The position numbers and the translations under genes are program-made. From the NCBI GenBank assembly GCA_003339415.1, contig PDHQ01000183.1, forward strand, positions 1 through 64,000: a stretch of DNA of 64,000 nt. Reading direction: 5' to 3'. The notes beneath the pieces are model-generated. The model made no database searches. It was not told the DNA's origin and saw nothing but the letters and a program-made list of their open reading frames with translations. This document shows, piece by piece, positions 38,716 to 49,322 of this stretch. Origin of the DNA: Ophiocordyceps camponoti-saundersi (nom. inval.). Lineage: Eukaryota > Ascomycota > Sordariomycetes > Hypocreales > Ophiocordycipitaceae. The number at the start of each line of letters is the position of its first letter. The first letter of the stretch is position 1.

Positions 38716-40180
38716 TAACTTATCCGCTTTTTCTTTTTCTTTTATTTTATTTTTTTTTACTTTTATCTAATAGCTTATATTTTTATTTCCCTATTTAATC
38801 TTTATATTTTTTTATATTTTTTTTTATATTTATATTTTATATATATTAAATCTTTATTTATTTATTAGGTATCGTTTAACCCTTACGCTATTTTAAAAAA
38901 AGTAAAGCTATAAGCCTCTTACGCTATTTTCTACTAAAGTTACTATTATCTAACCCCCCTAACTATTATCCCCCGCCCCCGTATTTTCCTACTTATTATC
39001 TAAGATAGTAATATACTCCTCTACGTTTAGAGGTGCTCCTCCTAAGACTACTATTACCCTCCCCCCCCGCTAGCTATTAGCTAATATTATAAGTGCTATT
39101 ACTAAAGCGTAAGGCGCCGGAGCTAGAGTATACGATATTATAGCTTATCGTACGAAAAAGTACCGCGTTATATAAAAGCGCTAAATATAAGTAGCGTAAG
39201 CCCTATCTCTATTTATCTAATATATATTAAATAAGTATAGATTATATATATAAATATAATATAACTACGCCGTAACTACCCCCTAGCTAGCTATAAATAT
39301 TACTAGGAAATATAATAGTTATTATATAATAATAGTAATTATATATTATAAATCTTAAAAGTTATCTAAATATATAAATATATTATATAATAATATTATT
39401 ATAAGGCGAACCTTAGCTTCCTATTCTTATATTAGCTTTATAGTTATATAATTATTTTTATTTAAATACTTATATTTAAAGCTATTAACTATATTAGATA
39501 ACGGTTTTTATTATTATTATAAGGGATATAAACTTAGAAAAAGCTAAGATAATATACTATTACGCTATTAAGATAAAAAGGTATATTATATAATTAATAA
39601 TAATATATATAGATAGGTATAGTATATTATACGACTATTTAAGTTTTACTTAACTTTTTAATCTTAAAGTTATTATTATTATTATTATTTAGCTTAAAGA
39701 AGAAGAGAAAAGGAAAGCAGGAAAAAGAAAGAAAAAGAAGAAGGGGGGGTAGCGAGGTTTTTATACCCCTCTAAAGGCGGTAAAGCGCGGCAGAATCTGT
39801 TTTTTTTCCCTCTTTTTATAATAATTTTTAGTATTTTTAATATAAAGTTATTAAAAGTAATATAACTACTTATTTTCCTCAGTATTATAACTATAAGGAA
39901 CTTTTATAATAAAACCTTTATTTAATATAGGCTAGATTAGTTTATTTAGCGATCTAATATTTATTTTTTAGCTAGTAGTTTATTTTCTTTATCTCCTTTT
40001 ACTTTAATATATATAAGGTATTATTTACCTTTATAGAATTTTTAGCTATATATTTGCTTAACGTTATATAACTATTTTTCTTAAAAACCCTTAAGGGGCT
40101 AAAGAGTTTTTTCTTTATATAATATATTTTTACTTTTCCGTTAAGTATATTATTTCTATTTATAAAAAGAAAAAGTTAAG
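38716..40180 (+). other. Copia-A1 3' untranslated region
   Basis: No reading frame could be supported between the end of RNase H and the 3' LTR. Features are a GC-richer part around 38940-39170, an (ATT)n run near 39670, and a strong purine tract (about 39700-39750) ending in a G run. The priming purine tract lies directly before 40181. Confidence 0.6.
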
Positions 40181-40478
40181 TATTAGTATTATTATCTTAT
40201 ACCCCTTTATATCTACTATACGATATATATATAAAGGATACCTTAGATATAATAGGAGCTTATAACGACTTATATATTAATACCTAAGTCGTAACTTATA
40301 CGACTTAGGGGCTAGGAGATATCTTATAATAGATAAGGAGGTATAAGGGGTAGAATATTAACTAGCTAAGCCGTCCTTCCTCGTACAAAGTAAGAAAGAT
40401 ATCTATCTTAATTATATACAACTTAGATTACCTTTGCTTTCTTCACCTTATACGTACGTGTATAAAGACTACTTAACA
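40181..40478 (+). repeat. Copia-A1 3' LTR
   Basis: 298 bp, ending taaagactacttaaca with the original CA intact. The last ~110 bp hold several surviving CpA and TpG sites (gtacaaag, atacaact, tttgctttcttcacc, cgtgtat). The 5' LTR has these converted to TpA, so the two LTRs record different mutation histories. Confidence 0.93.
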
Positions 40479-40483
40479 CTTAC

Positions 40484-41450
40484 CTCCTTATTAAATATAG
40501 CGATTAATTATAGTTTAAGCTTATTAGCTTATAAACTAACGATACCTTAATATTCGGCATTAAAGCTTTTAAATAATTAGAAAAAGAGCGTATATTAGCT
40601 ATTTAATTCCGTATTAAGCTGAAAACTATACTTAACGCTAGTAATACCGTAAACTTTAATAGTTCTTAGATCGATATTAGCTTAACTTTAATTTATTTTT
40701 AGTAAAAAGGCTAAGCTACTAAGATTTAACTTATTAACCCTTTAGCCCCTAACTCCGCTTAGTAATATCTTAAGTAATAAGCTAAGGGTGCTTATATTAC
40801 TTTTATCTATTAACTAAAGGCCGCCTTTAGTTTATTTATTATTATATAGCGCTAGTTACTAGAAAAGAAAAATTATAAGAAGCTTAATAAGTAACTTTTA
40901 TAGTAATAAGAATATTAAAATTATAAGCTATAATATATCCTTATACCGCTAAATAATATAAAATTATATATTTTTACTAATAAGTTATTTGCTAATAATA
41001 CTAATTTATTATTATAAATTAAGTATATTATTATATTTAAATAAGAAATAGGAGGAAAAGATAAGTTTACCCTTTTTAAAAATATTATTTACTAAAGCTT
41101 AACGAAATATAAAAAGGTAACTTAATTTATACTCGCCTTAGAAAGATATAGTATATTAGCTAATTTTAATATAAAGATATTAATTAAGTTAATATTAATA
41201 AAGATTTAATTTAAACTTAGATAAAGTATAATTTAAACTATTATTTATATTAACTTATATTTACTATATAAGTACCTTATTAAACTTAAAATAATAAAAG
41301 AAAAGAGACTTATAATCGATATTATATTAATAAGGGAGTTATATAAAAACCGCGAAATTAAGGAAATTAGATAAATTAATAAATAAAATAATTTAGTAAA
41401 TATAATAGTTAAAAAGAATCCTAATAAAGCGCTAGAACGCTTAGTTAGTA
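40484..41450 (+). pseudogene. Copia-G2 RT active site and RNase H
   Basis: A plus-strand continuation of the Copia-G2 pol frame after Copia-A1. L-stop-T-N-D-T-L-I-F-G at 40529-40558 is the mutated LQTDDTL motif. Further on, K-R-L-I-I-D-I near 41300 corresponds to the EKRLxID segment late in the RNase H domain of fungal Copia elements. The frame ends before the purine tract at about 41540. Stops are TAA/TAG only. Confidence 0.82.
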
Positions 41451-41822
41451 TAAATACCTTTAATATTAAAATTTAAGGTTTTATAATAAGGAAAGAGAAA
41501 CGGCTTAATATAATATAAACTAAGGGAATAATTTTTCGTAAAAAAGAAAAAGTTACTAATATAGGAAATATTAAAATATAATAGTAATTTATATAAGTAA
41601 AGGAGGAGATCTATATATAAGTTAGATAGGGAAAAGGGGCGTATTATATAAAATATATTATAAGGAAATAAGATAATAAAAGTAAGGTAAGTTTTATTAG
41701 TATTTTTATTATAATATTTTAAATAGGAGCTTTAATAAACTCTTAGTTAATATTAAATTAGTTTTAGGAAGAGATTAAGTTATACTTAATCTAATATTAA
41801 GTATAAAAAGGGGGTATATATA

Positions 41823-41920
41823 TTAAATTACTTTAGGGACCTATAAGGTATCTAGGTATATAAAGGGTAGGAAGAGGGGAAAAACCGGGCCGGGCTTAGG
41901 GGAAAACCCCTTACTAAGTA
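41823..41920 (-). repeat. LINE1 3' terminal sequence shared with SINE tails
   Basis: Minus-strand order: taaggggttttcccc, then cccggtttttcccctctt, then atacctagataccttatagg, then a taaagtaatttaatata end. SINE1, SINE2 and, more weakly, SINE3 show the same blocks in the same order up to a (TA)n end. Such shared 3' ends mark the site where a LINE's RT recognises its own and its SINE's RNA. Confidence 0.85.
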
Positions 41921-44100
41921 GTCGGTAGCTAGCAAGGTAAGAATAGTAAGTAAGGAGAGGGTGCTATAGCGGGCCTCGTGCTAGTCCGCTAGGTTATAGT
42001 GGCGGGTTTAGGATAGAACGAGCCGGGGTTTAAGGGTCGCTAAGACGGAAAAGGCCGCGAATATTAGCTACGGGAGGGTAAATATAAGCTAGAACCCCGG
42101 AAAGGGAAGGAGGTATATACCGCTATAAAATAAAAAGGTATATACTAATATATATTATAACGCCTTATAATTAGTAAATAAGCTACCGTAAAATATAAAA
42201 TCTTATAGCTTATATAGCGCGGGGCCCCTTTCTTTCGTAAATAATATTAACTTTAACTTCCCTTATCGTAATAATAATAGCTTATAACTATAATATAAAA
42301 ACTAGTAATAAATAGGCTACGCCTTATAATAGTTATATTTCTAAACTTACTTAAGACCGCGTCCGCTATTTATATGCTAGCTATTAGGATTAGCTAAGTA
42401 AGTTACGCCCTATCTAAGCTATATATTAATAAGATTAAGCTAATATTTAGTAACTATAAACGCACGCGTATATATTACTTATACTTAGATAAATTTTACT
42501 TATATATTTATATATCCCTAGCTTAAAGATAATACTATAAAGCTATATATTATATAAGCTAAGTATTATAATAAGTAATAAAAGTTTAGAGAGGTATAAG
42601 CTATAGCTAAAAAAGATCTTACTTTAATTTAAAATTTAAGCTAAAGCCGTATTTATAAGAATATAATTAAGGTAAGAAACGCCTTAAAAGGTATCCGTAC
42701 TAAGGTTATAAAAGAGGTAAAAGAGGCGGAGGGAGAGGGGGGGGAGATATCCGTCTCTATATTTAAGTTAATCTACGCTACCTTAGAGTAAGTTAACGCT
42801 TATATTAATTAATAAATTTTAAGCTTTATAAGTATAGCTTATAATATATTAAACTTAAATAAGAAAGTAGCGGTAATACTTAAAAAGCTAAGAGGGCTAG
42901 CTTAGGCTCTGCTTAGAGTAAAGGTAAATATAATTTATAAGGTAAGCGGGACGTATAAGCTAATAATAATAAAGCTTACTAAGGCGGCGCTTATAGCGCT
43001 TTTAAAAAATAAAAGTAAGAGATAGATATCTTCTATTATAGTCTAAACGCGTCTTATTAAGAGAAAGGCCCGCGCTACGCTTAAGACTCCTACGATTATA
43101 CCGAATATAGATAATAATAACGATAACTTATTACTTATTTTTATTATTAACTTAGAGCGTTTATATCTTACTAAGGTATACCTTAAGGAGAGCGAGGGAG
43201 GGAGCTTACGCTAAGTTAGTTTCGGCGATAATAAAGTTCTAAAGTTAGAGGCTACGCTAGCGCTAAATATAATAAGGATAAGCTTAATTAGTAAAGGGGT
43301 AGCTAGGTCGCTTATAATAAAGGAGACCCTAGTTAAGGCGGCGGCCGCTATAGCGGCTATTAATATTTACGTAGCTATAGTAAACTATAATATTATTATA
43401 GTAAGGATAAATTTAGCTAAGTCTTATATCCCTTAGACGCTTATAATCGCCCTACCTTAAGCTACCTAGTAAGCTAATATCGGCTAGGAGTTTTAATTAG
43501 TTAGTTTTTAATATAACTTACCTCTTATTAACTTAAAGTTATTAAAAAAGTATAAACTTAAGCTATACCTTAGCGGAGTATCGAGGAGGCGCGGGGGGCT
43601 CCGCGGTTATAAGCTATTACTAAAATATCTAAAAATCTTAGGGTTAAATAAGTTATTCCTTAATAAGGATAATAAGCTAACGCTAATAATAACTACTCCT
43701 AGTAGTACGCGGCTTACCGCTACGCCGGATCTTATTATTACTCTAAGCTTATTTTAGTAATAGGTAATTTTACTTAAGCTAATTATTACTTTAAGCTTAT
43801 CGTAATAGTAAGCGACTACTTTATAGCTAACTATTACGCTAAACTTATTATAAGCTACTGCGCTAATAGTAACTCTAAGTAAGATACGCCTCGCTTTAAG
43901 TTTTAATAGCTTTATACTAAGTAAACTTACGTTATAAGGCTAGCGTTAGTTCGTAGTTATTTCTATTAATAAGGTAGCCGGAGGAGTTAAGGAGTTATTA
44001 GATAGGGGAGGAGATAAAAACTTAAACTTAGTAAATATAGATTCCCTTAAAATATAAAATAAATCGTAGATAGAGTAAGTAAATTAATAATATTATAGTT
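41921..44100 (-). other. LINE1 3' region; frame on the opposite strand
   Basis: This 2.2-kb region lies between the expected end of ORF2 and the 3' terminus. No minus-strand motif was recognised. The plus strand has a frame at about 42690-43500 with only ~4% stop codons, a Lys-Glu-rich start (K-E-V-K-E-A-E-G-E-G-G) and frequent AAG and GCG codons. It may be an antisense shadow or a real frame; no family was recognised. It cannot be a separate insertion outside LINE1, because the LINE1 TSD brackets it. Confidence 0.4.
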
Positions 44101-47100
44101 ACGGTAATTTACGTAAAATAAAGCTATATTTAGCCTTAGTTAAACTTAAAAATATTAGCGTAAAAAGTATTAATAAGCTAAAATTAGTATAAGTTAATAT
44201 ATTAGAGTATTTACTTCGTAATTACGGTTACTAATAAGTATTAGTTAAGCTTTAATTATAATCTAATATTAGAGGAGATAAGCTAAAATAGTTCGTAGCG
44301 CTATTTAACTAGTTAAGGGTATCGAAGGAGTAGATAGTAAGTATTCTCTAGTTCGGTACTATATTAATATAAAAAGGAGACTATTTCTAGCACGCGCTTA
44401 TAAAAGAGGAACTTTTTAAAATTAATTTTACCTATACGGAGTTACGTAATTATAATATTAATATATTTCGGTAAATCTCTATATCTTTTAAGCGACTTTA
44501 CTTTATTAATATAAAGCGGGAAGTTAGAAGGAAATAAGGTAAGCTTAGAATATCTTATACGTAGCCGGTTTTCGGAGTCCTCTTACTATACTTTCTAGTC
44601 CTAGCAGAGAAAGTTAGTTATAAACTTCTTATTAAGAGGTAATATATTATATCTTATTTATATTCGGACTTAACGTATATATTCCTCTAGCGGCTATTTA
44701 GCTTTTTATTATCTTATTAGTTAATAAAGGGGGAAGCGCGATAGGAACCTTAAGATATTTTTAAAAGCGGTTCGGATCTTATCTAATATCGTCGTATCCT
44801 TTAAGCGGTAAAGAGTATTAGTTTTCCTTTTATTTAAGTAAAGATTAAGTAAGGGAATTTAGAACTTAGCTTTAAGGTAATAAATAAGTATAGCTTTATA
44901 AGCTTTAAGTATTATCTTAAAATATTATAACTATTCTAGTTTTAAGGCTTTAGCTAAGCTTAGTAGGTTTCCGCTTATAAGGGTAATAATATAAAATATA
45001 ATAGTAATATATACGATAAGTAACTAGATAATTTTTATATAAAGTTTATAAGCTTAGGCGAGGAGGTAACCTTAAGTAAAGGCGGATAAAAAGGAAAAGG
45101 TAAGGTTTTAGTAAAGGAGCTTAGTATATATAATTCGTAAATAAGGTTTTTATTATAGCTACCGATAAATCTAAACGCTTAGGAGTTTTACCTTAGAAAT
45201 AAGGTAAACTTAGTAATCCCCTAGTCGAACTAAGTCCGTCTCCTAAGTACGTTTTCGGGAAAAATATATAAGCTTACTTTTCTCTAGCTTAAATTCTATA
45301 CCGTAATTACGCGCTTATTTTTCGTATATTACCTATATAGCTTAAAGCCGTTTTATAGTTATTTTAAAGTTAGGCCTAACGCTAAGGAGGTTTATATTAT
45401 CCGCGAAACTAATTACTTATATTCCTTCCTTATATATTAGCTGGTTATAAAGCGGGGCTATATATAAGATAAATAAGATAGCGGAGAGTAGCGAATTTTA
45501 AGGAATTTTAGTCTTAATTTAATATAATTCTAAAATCCTACTATTAAAGTAAAGTTAGGAGGTATAGTTTTATAAGTAGCTACTAAGGAAAGCTAAGATT
45601 TAGTTCGGGAATCCTAGATACCTAAGTTCGGCGATAAGTTTATTATAATATATAATATTAAACGCTTTCTTAATATTAAGTTATAGGAAAGACGCTACTC
45701 CTTTCCTAGCCTAAGTAGCTTAAATAAGCTTAATAATTATAAAGATAGCTAGCTTCGTAGACTAATTCCGCTTATTACCTATCTAGCCCTTAAGAAAGAG
45801 TTAGTATAACTCCGCGGCCTTAGTAATTTATTATCTTACTATAGTTTTTAGGATTTTACCTAAGTAATATAGTAAAAATATAAGCTTATAAGTACCTACC
45901 TTTTAGTAAGCTTCTAGCTTCTTTCTAAACTTACGTAAGATAACTATAATAGCGGATTATAGCTAGGGCGGGAAGTAACTAAATTATATATACGCTTAGA
46001 AGATTATAGCTAGCTAAGTAATAAGGATAAGGTAATATATCTTAAGAAATCTAGCGGAAATATTATCTATTTTAGCTACCTTTTAGGAGGTTATTAATTT
46101 TAGTATTATAAAAATATCGGTTTAAGTAATCTTAATATTAATAAAGAACTTAAGTTTAAGCGGTTTAGTATTAGTTAGGGGCACGCTACGGAGCTAAGGA
46201 AAGAACCGATTAGCTAAGATATTAGCTTTAGCTATATAGCTATTAGCTTAAGATTTATTAATTATCCTTAGCGTAAGGAGATAAACCGGATCTTAAGGGA
46301 GATTACTTTAAATATATACCTAACGCTTAATATATTAAAACTTAGAAAGTAAGCTAGTAATAATATAAAGGAAAGATCGCTAATAAGTATATTTTATTAA
46401 GTTTACGGCTATTTTTTAGGTAAAAGCTATCTCCTAAAGCTATTATTAAGAGGAGTTCGAAAGGAGGGACTTATATTTACGCTAAGCCCGCTTAGCTATT
46501 TAAGTAGCTAAGGCTATAGCTAGAGTAAACTACGCCGCCTTATAAGAATAGGAGGGGGCGATAAATAGCACTATCTAGTTAATAATAAGTTATAGCTCTT
46601 AGTAAAGTTAGTTAAGGGCGTTATTAATCTTTATTAAGTTAGTAAAAAGGGAAAGTAAGAGGGTAATCTTAGCTAAGGACTTATAATAAACTAAGTTTAA
46701 GTTTATATATTTTTATTATAAGTATAGTATATACGCTATTATAAATATAAGGATACCGGCTATAAGAGATTAGGGGATATAGTTAAATTTAATAAAGTTA
46801 AGGTCCGGACTAATATAATATATATATAAGTTCGCTATAGCTTAGACTAAGTTTAGTATACTATCTTTATATTTATAGAAAATTCGGGTATATTCTCCTT
46901 TTAAGGTAAGGAGTTAAAGTTATAGCTTAGTTATCTTATAGATTAGCTAATTTAAGTTATCGGAGAGCTTCTTATAATAGTCCTAAAGCGGGTAATATAA
47001 GTTAAAGTCGCCGATTAGGACGCGGTTAGGGTTCGGGGGAAGGTTTTAAAAAATTAAGAGGCTACCGCTATAAGGGGTATTAAAGGGAGAGTAGATAAAA

Positions 47101-47370
47101 ATAAACTAAAGTTTAAAATAGAAAATAATACTTATTTAGTCCTCCCCTATTTCTAGGAACTAAGTAAATATATCGTATTTTTTATAAATATAAACTAAAA
47201 TATAGCCGCCGCTATAAATAAGGCGGTAAAGCGAAGTCCTAGGCGGAGGAGGCTTAGCGCTAAGGTAGCTAATAGTTTCCTAAAAAGTAATAATATTATA
47301 ATCCGATTTATTACTAAGTGCTAGCTTAGCTAGCTTAGTATACTTATTTATATTCTAAGAAAAGACTTTT
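44100..47370 (-). pseudogene. LINE1 ORF2: AP endonuclease + reverse transcriptase
   Basis: On the minus strand, G-D-F-N begins at 47012 and continues L-Y-Y-P-L-stop-D-Y-Y, for GDFNLHHPLWDYY. The RT site F-A-D-N-I-N starts at 45407, where the second Asp of FADD has become Asn by a TpG to TpA change. The two are 1605 bp apart and in frame, matching LINE2's 1608 bp. A conserved F-Q-E-P-type endonuclease start lies near 47300. The lower limit is inferred from LINE2's ORF length. Function: nick the target and reverse transcribe there. Upstream gag ends near the ORF2 start. Confidence 0.87.
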
Positions 47371-47384
47371 ATAAATATAAGGAA

Positions 47385-49050
47385 ATAGTTATAGTAGTAT
47401 TAATTTCTTTATTATAATTTCTCTATAGCTTAGTTATAAATCTTATTTAGGTCTAAGCTAGGGCTAGGGTAATTAGTACTTCTACGCTTTTTTAGATAGT
47501 AAGGTTAAGTTAAATTAGAGATAAAGCTAGTTCGTTAATAGTTTATATAGGTAAGACGCTATCTATATCTTAGGGGAGGGAGGCATTTTAGGCCTATTAG
47601 ATAAAGTATCTTATTACCTCGGGGGTATCTTTAATTACCTATATCTTAGTAGCGGGGCGGCCCCTTTTAGAGCTTAGGGGTTATTTATACTTCCTTCTAA
47701 TAACGAACTAGCTCGGGGACGCACTATATATAATAATATCCTCGGTTATTACTAATTTTATCGGTCGTAAGATAGATTATAAGCTAAGCTTAGTAAATGT
47801 AACTAATTATCTTTTATAGTAAGCTCTCGCCCGATCCTAGTACTTAATAGCGATAGGGTAAAGCCTAAACTATATAGGGTAATCCCTATTATAAAAGATA
47901 TAATAAAATAAGTATCCTCTAATTCTAATACGGTAGTTATCCTTATTTTTATAATTAGTCGCTTTATACTTATTATAGAGCTTAGGGTATTTATATATTT
48001 TAGCGATATACTCGAAATAATAATAATTATAATATCGCTAAGGGCGGACCGCGTCCGAGAACGGCTCCGTATAAAAGATTTAAGCGTTAATAGCTAGCCT
48101 ATTATTATAAAGTTTATTAATATCGACTAATAATTTAAGGCTAATAATAACTGCTATTTTAGTAAATCCGGGCTAAGGCTTAAGCGCTTATAAATAAGCT
48201 ACGGGTATTTTATTAACTTATACTATTTTATTAAGAAGGTTATCGCGTTTCCTAGTAATAAAGTTTAGAAGAAATCTTTTAGTAATAATATTATAAATCC
48301 TATCCGCGATAATTACCTTATCGCTAAAAATAAGCGTAACTTAGCTTAGGTCCTAAGTAAAAATAGCTATATCTTTATTAAAGGTAAGTTTAATATCCTT
48401 ACTATTAAGGCGGCGTATAGCTAAGTATAAGTTAAAGCGAATAGCGGTATTAATAGCTTATATAGTATCGCGTGCTATCCTATTTATAATATTATCCGTT
48501 ATATCTACTAAGTAAATAATAATTTCCTTCTTATAACGCGGGGGAAGCTTCTTTTCTAAGTTATATAATAAAGTCGAAGCTAATATAACTTATACTTATA
48601 TTCGGTATCCTCCCTATTTCGTTATCTCCGAATATAACGATTTATAAAAGGTAATAATAATTATTTCCTTAATTTCCTTACGCGTAATATAATTAGTTTA
48701 GGTCCGGAGTTAGTCCGATTTAAGTTCCCTATAAGCTACTATTATAGCTTAAGCTACGCAGAACGCGTTAGCTAGTATAATACTTAATAGTTAATAATAT
48801 AGTTTTTTCTTATTCTTATTAACTAGGACCTATAATAATCCCTAATTATATCCGGTATATTTTCTATTAGAGTTAGTATTTCTAAACCGGTATATAGATA
48901 AATCTAACTTATATTTAAAGCGTATCGTAACCTTAGTTCCTTTACGAAAATTTCTTCCTCCTCCGCCGCGGTCGCGACTACCCCTAGCCGGAACTCGGCT
49001 AGGTATAGCCCTACTCCGAATTAAATAGCGAATCCGACGCCGCTAATATC
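47385..49050 (-). pseudogene. LINE1 ORF1 (gag) with zinc knuckles
   Basis: On the minus strand, about 48060 down to 47870, the frame reads Y-N-Y-Y-Y-F-E-Y-I-A-K, then Y-N-K-Y-K-A-T-N-Y, then F-Y-Y-I-F-Y-N-R-D-Y-P-I-stop-F. These are the three CCHC knuckles of Tad-type gag with Cys and His changed to Tyr. The last corresponds to the CxxCxGxHPAWS form. The N-terminal part (48100-49050) is less certain. Gag binds the element RNA. Confidence 0.8.
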
Positions 49051-49322
49051 TTACCTTTTCCTTTTAGATCGCGCCTTATACCGGGCGCGTATTAAGTCCT
49101 TCTAATTTTAAAGTTTCTATAACTTATATATTTAAAAAAGGGGGTATATATAGAGGAAGAAGAAAAGAATATATATAAGGGTACTTTATATATAAGTAAG
49201 ACTTAAAATCCTCTTAATAGATAAGATATAGATAATTATTAAGAATAAGAAGAATATACTTTTAGTAATAGTAGTCTCTATTAACTCTTATATATATATT
49301 ATAAAGGCTAACTAATAATAAG

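Larger units (their letters stand above)
33158..40478 (+). mobile_element. Copia-A1, complete LTR retrotransposon
   Basis: A 7.3-kb element with LTRs of 301 and 298 bp and the 5-bp TSD cttac (33153-33157 and 40479-40483). Ttaattagtagttatatta follows the 5' LTR, and aaaaagaaaaagttaag precedes the 3' LTR. One long plus-strand frame encodes gag-pol. It is the only uninterrupted large Copia in the window and serves as the reference for Copia-A2. It is inserted in the RT of Copia-G2. Confidence 0.93.
41823..49134 (-). mobile_element. LINE1, full-length Tad1-like non-LTR element
   Basis: 7.3 kb bounded by a perfect 18-bp TSD, aaaaagggggtatatata (41805-41822 and 49135-49152). The 5' end is at 49134 and the 3' end at 41823. 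On the minus strand: gag ORF with three zinc knuckles, then endonuclease plus RT ORF, then a 2.2-kb 3' region. The last ~95 bp (41823-41920) contain, on the plus strand, ggggaaaaaccgggc and ggggaaaaccccttac; the SINE tails share this. The region is clearly GC-richer than the surroundings, so it may be a younger or less RIP-affected insertion. Confidence 0.92.
25775..49317 (+). mobile_element. Copia-G2, LTR element with three nested insertions
   Basis: The 5' LTR is at 25775-26202. The 3' LTR starts at 41560 and resumes after LINE1, ending 49317; removing LINE1 and its 18-bp duplication leaves 428 bp, exactly the 5' LTR length. The TSD is ataag (25770-25774 and 49318-49322). A purine tract, aaaaaagaaaaagttactaa, precedes the 3' LTR. 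Coding runs on the plus strand in three pieces separated by E1 and Copia-A1. It sits in Copia-D, close to where Copia-G1 also inserted. Confidence 0.9.
41560..49317 (+). repeat. Copia-G2 3' LTR, split by LINE1
   Basis: LTR pieces 41560-41822 and 49153-49317, with the 18-bp LINE1 target sequence duplicated between them. Joined length equals the 5' LTR (428 bp). It starts tataggaaatatt after ttactaa and ends aaggctaactaata. Confidence 0.88.

Noticed and set aside
33158..40478. Intact coding genes.
   Set aside because: Every long frame in the window needs readthrough of TAA/TAG and has catalytic residues changed; none can be a working gene.
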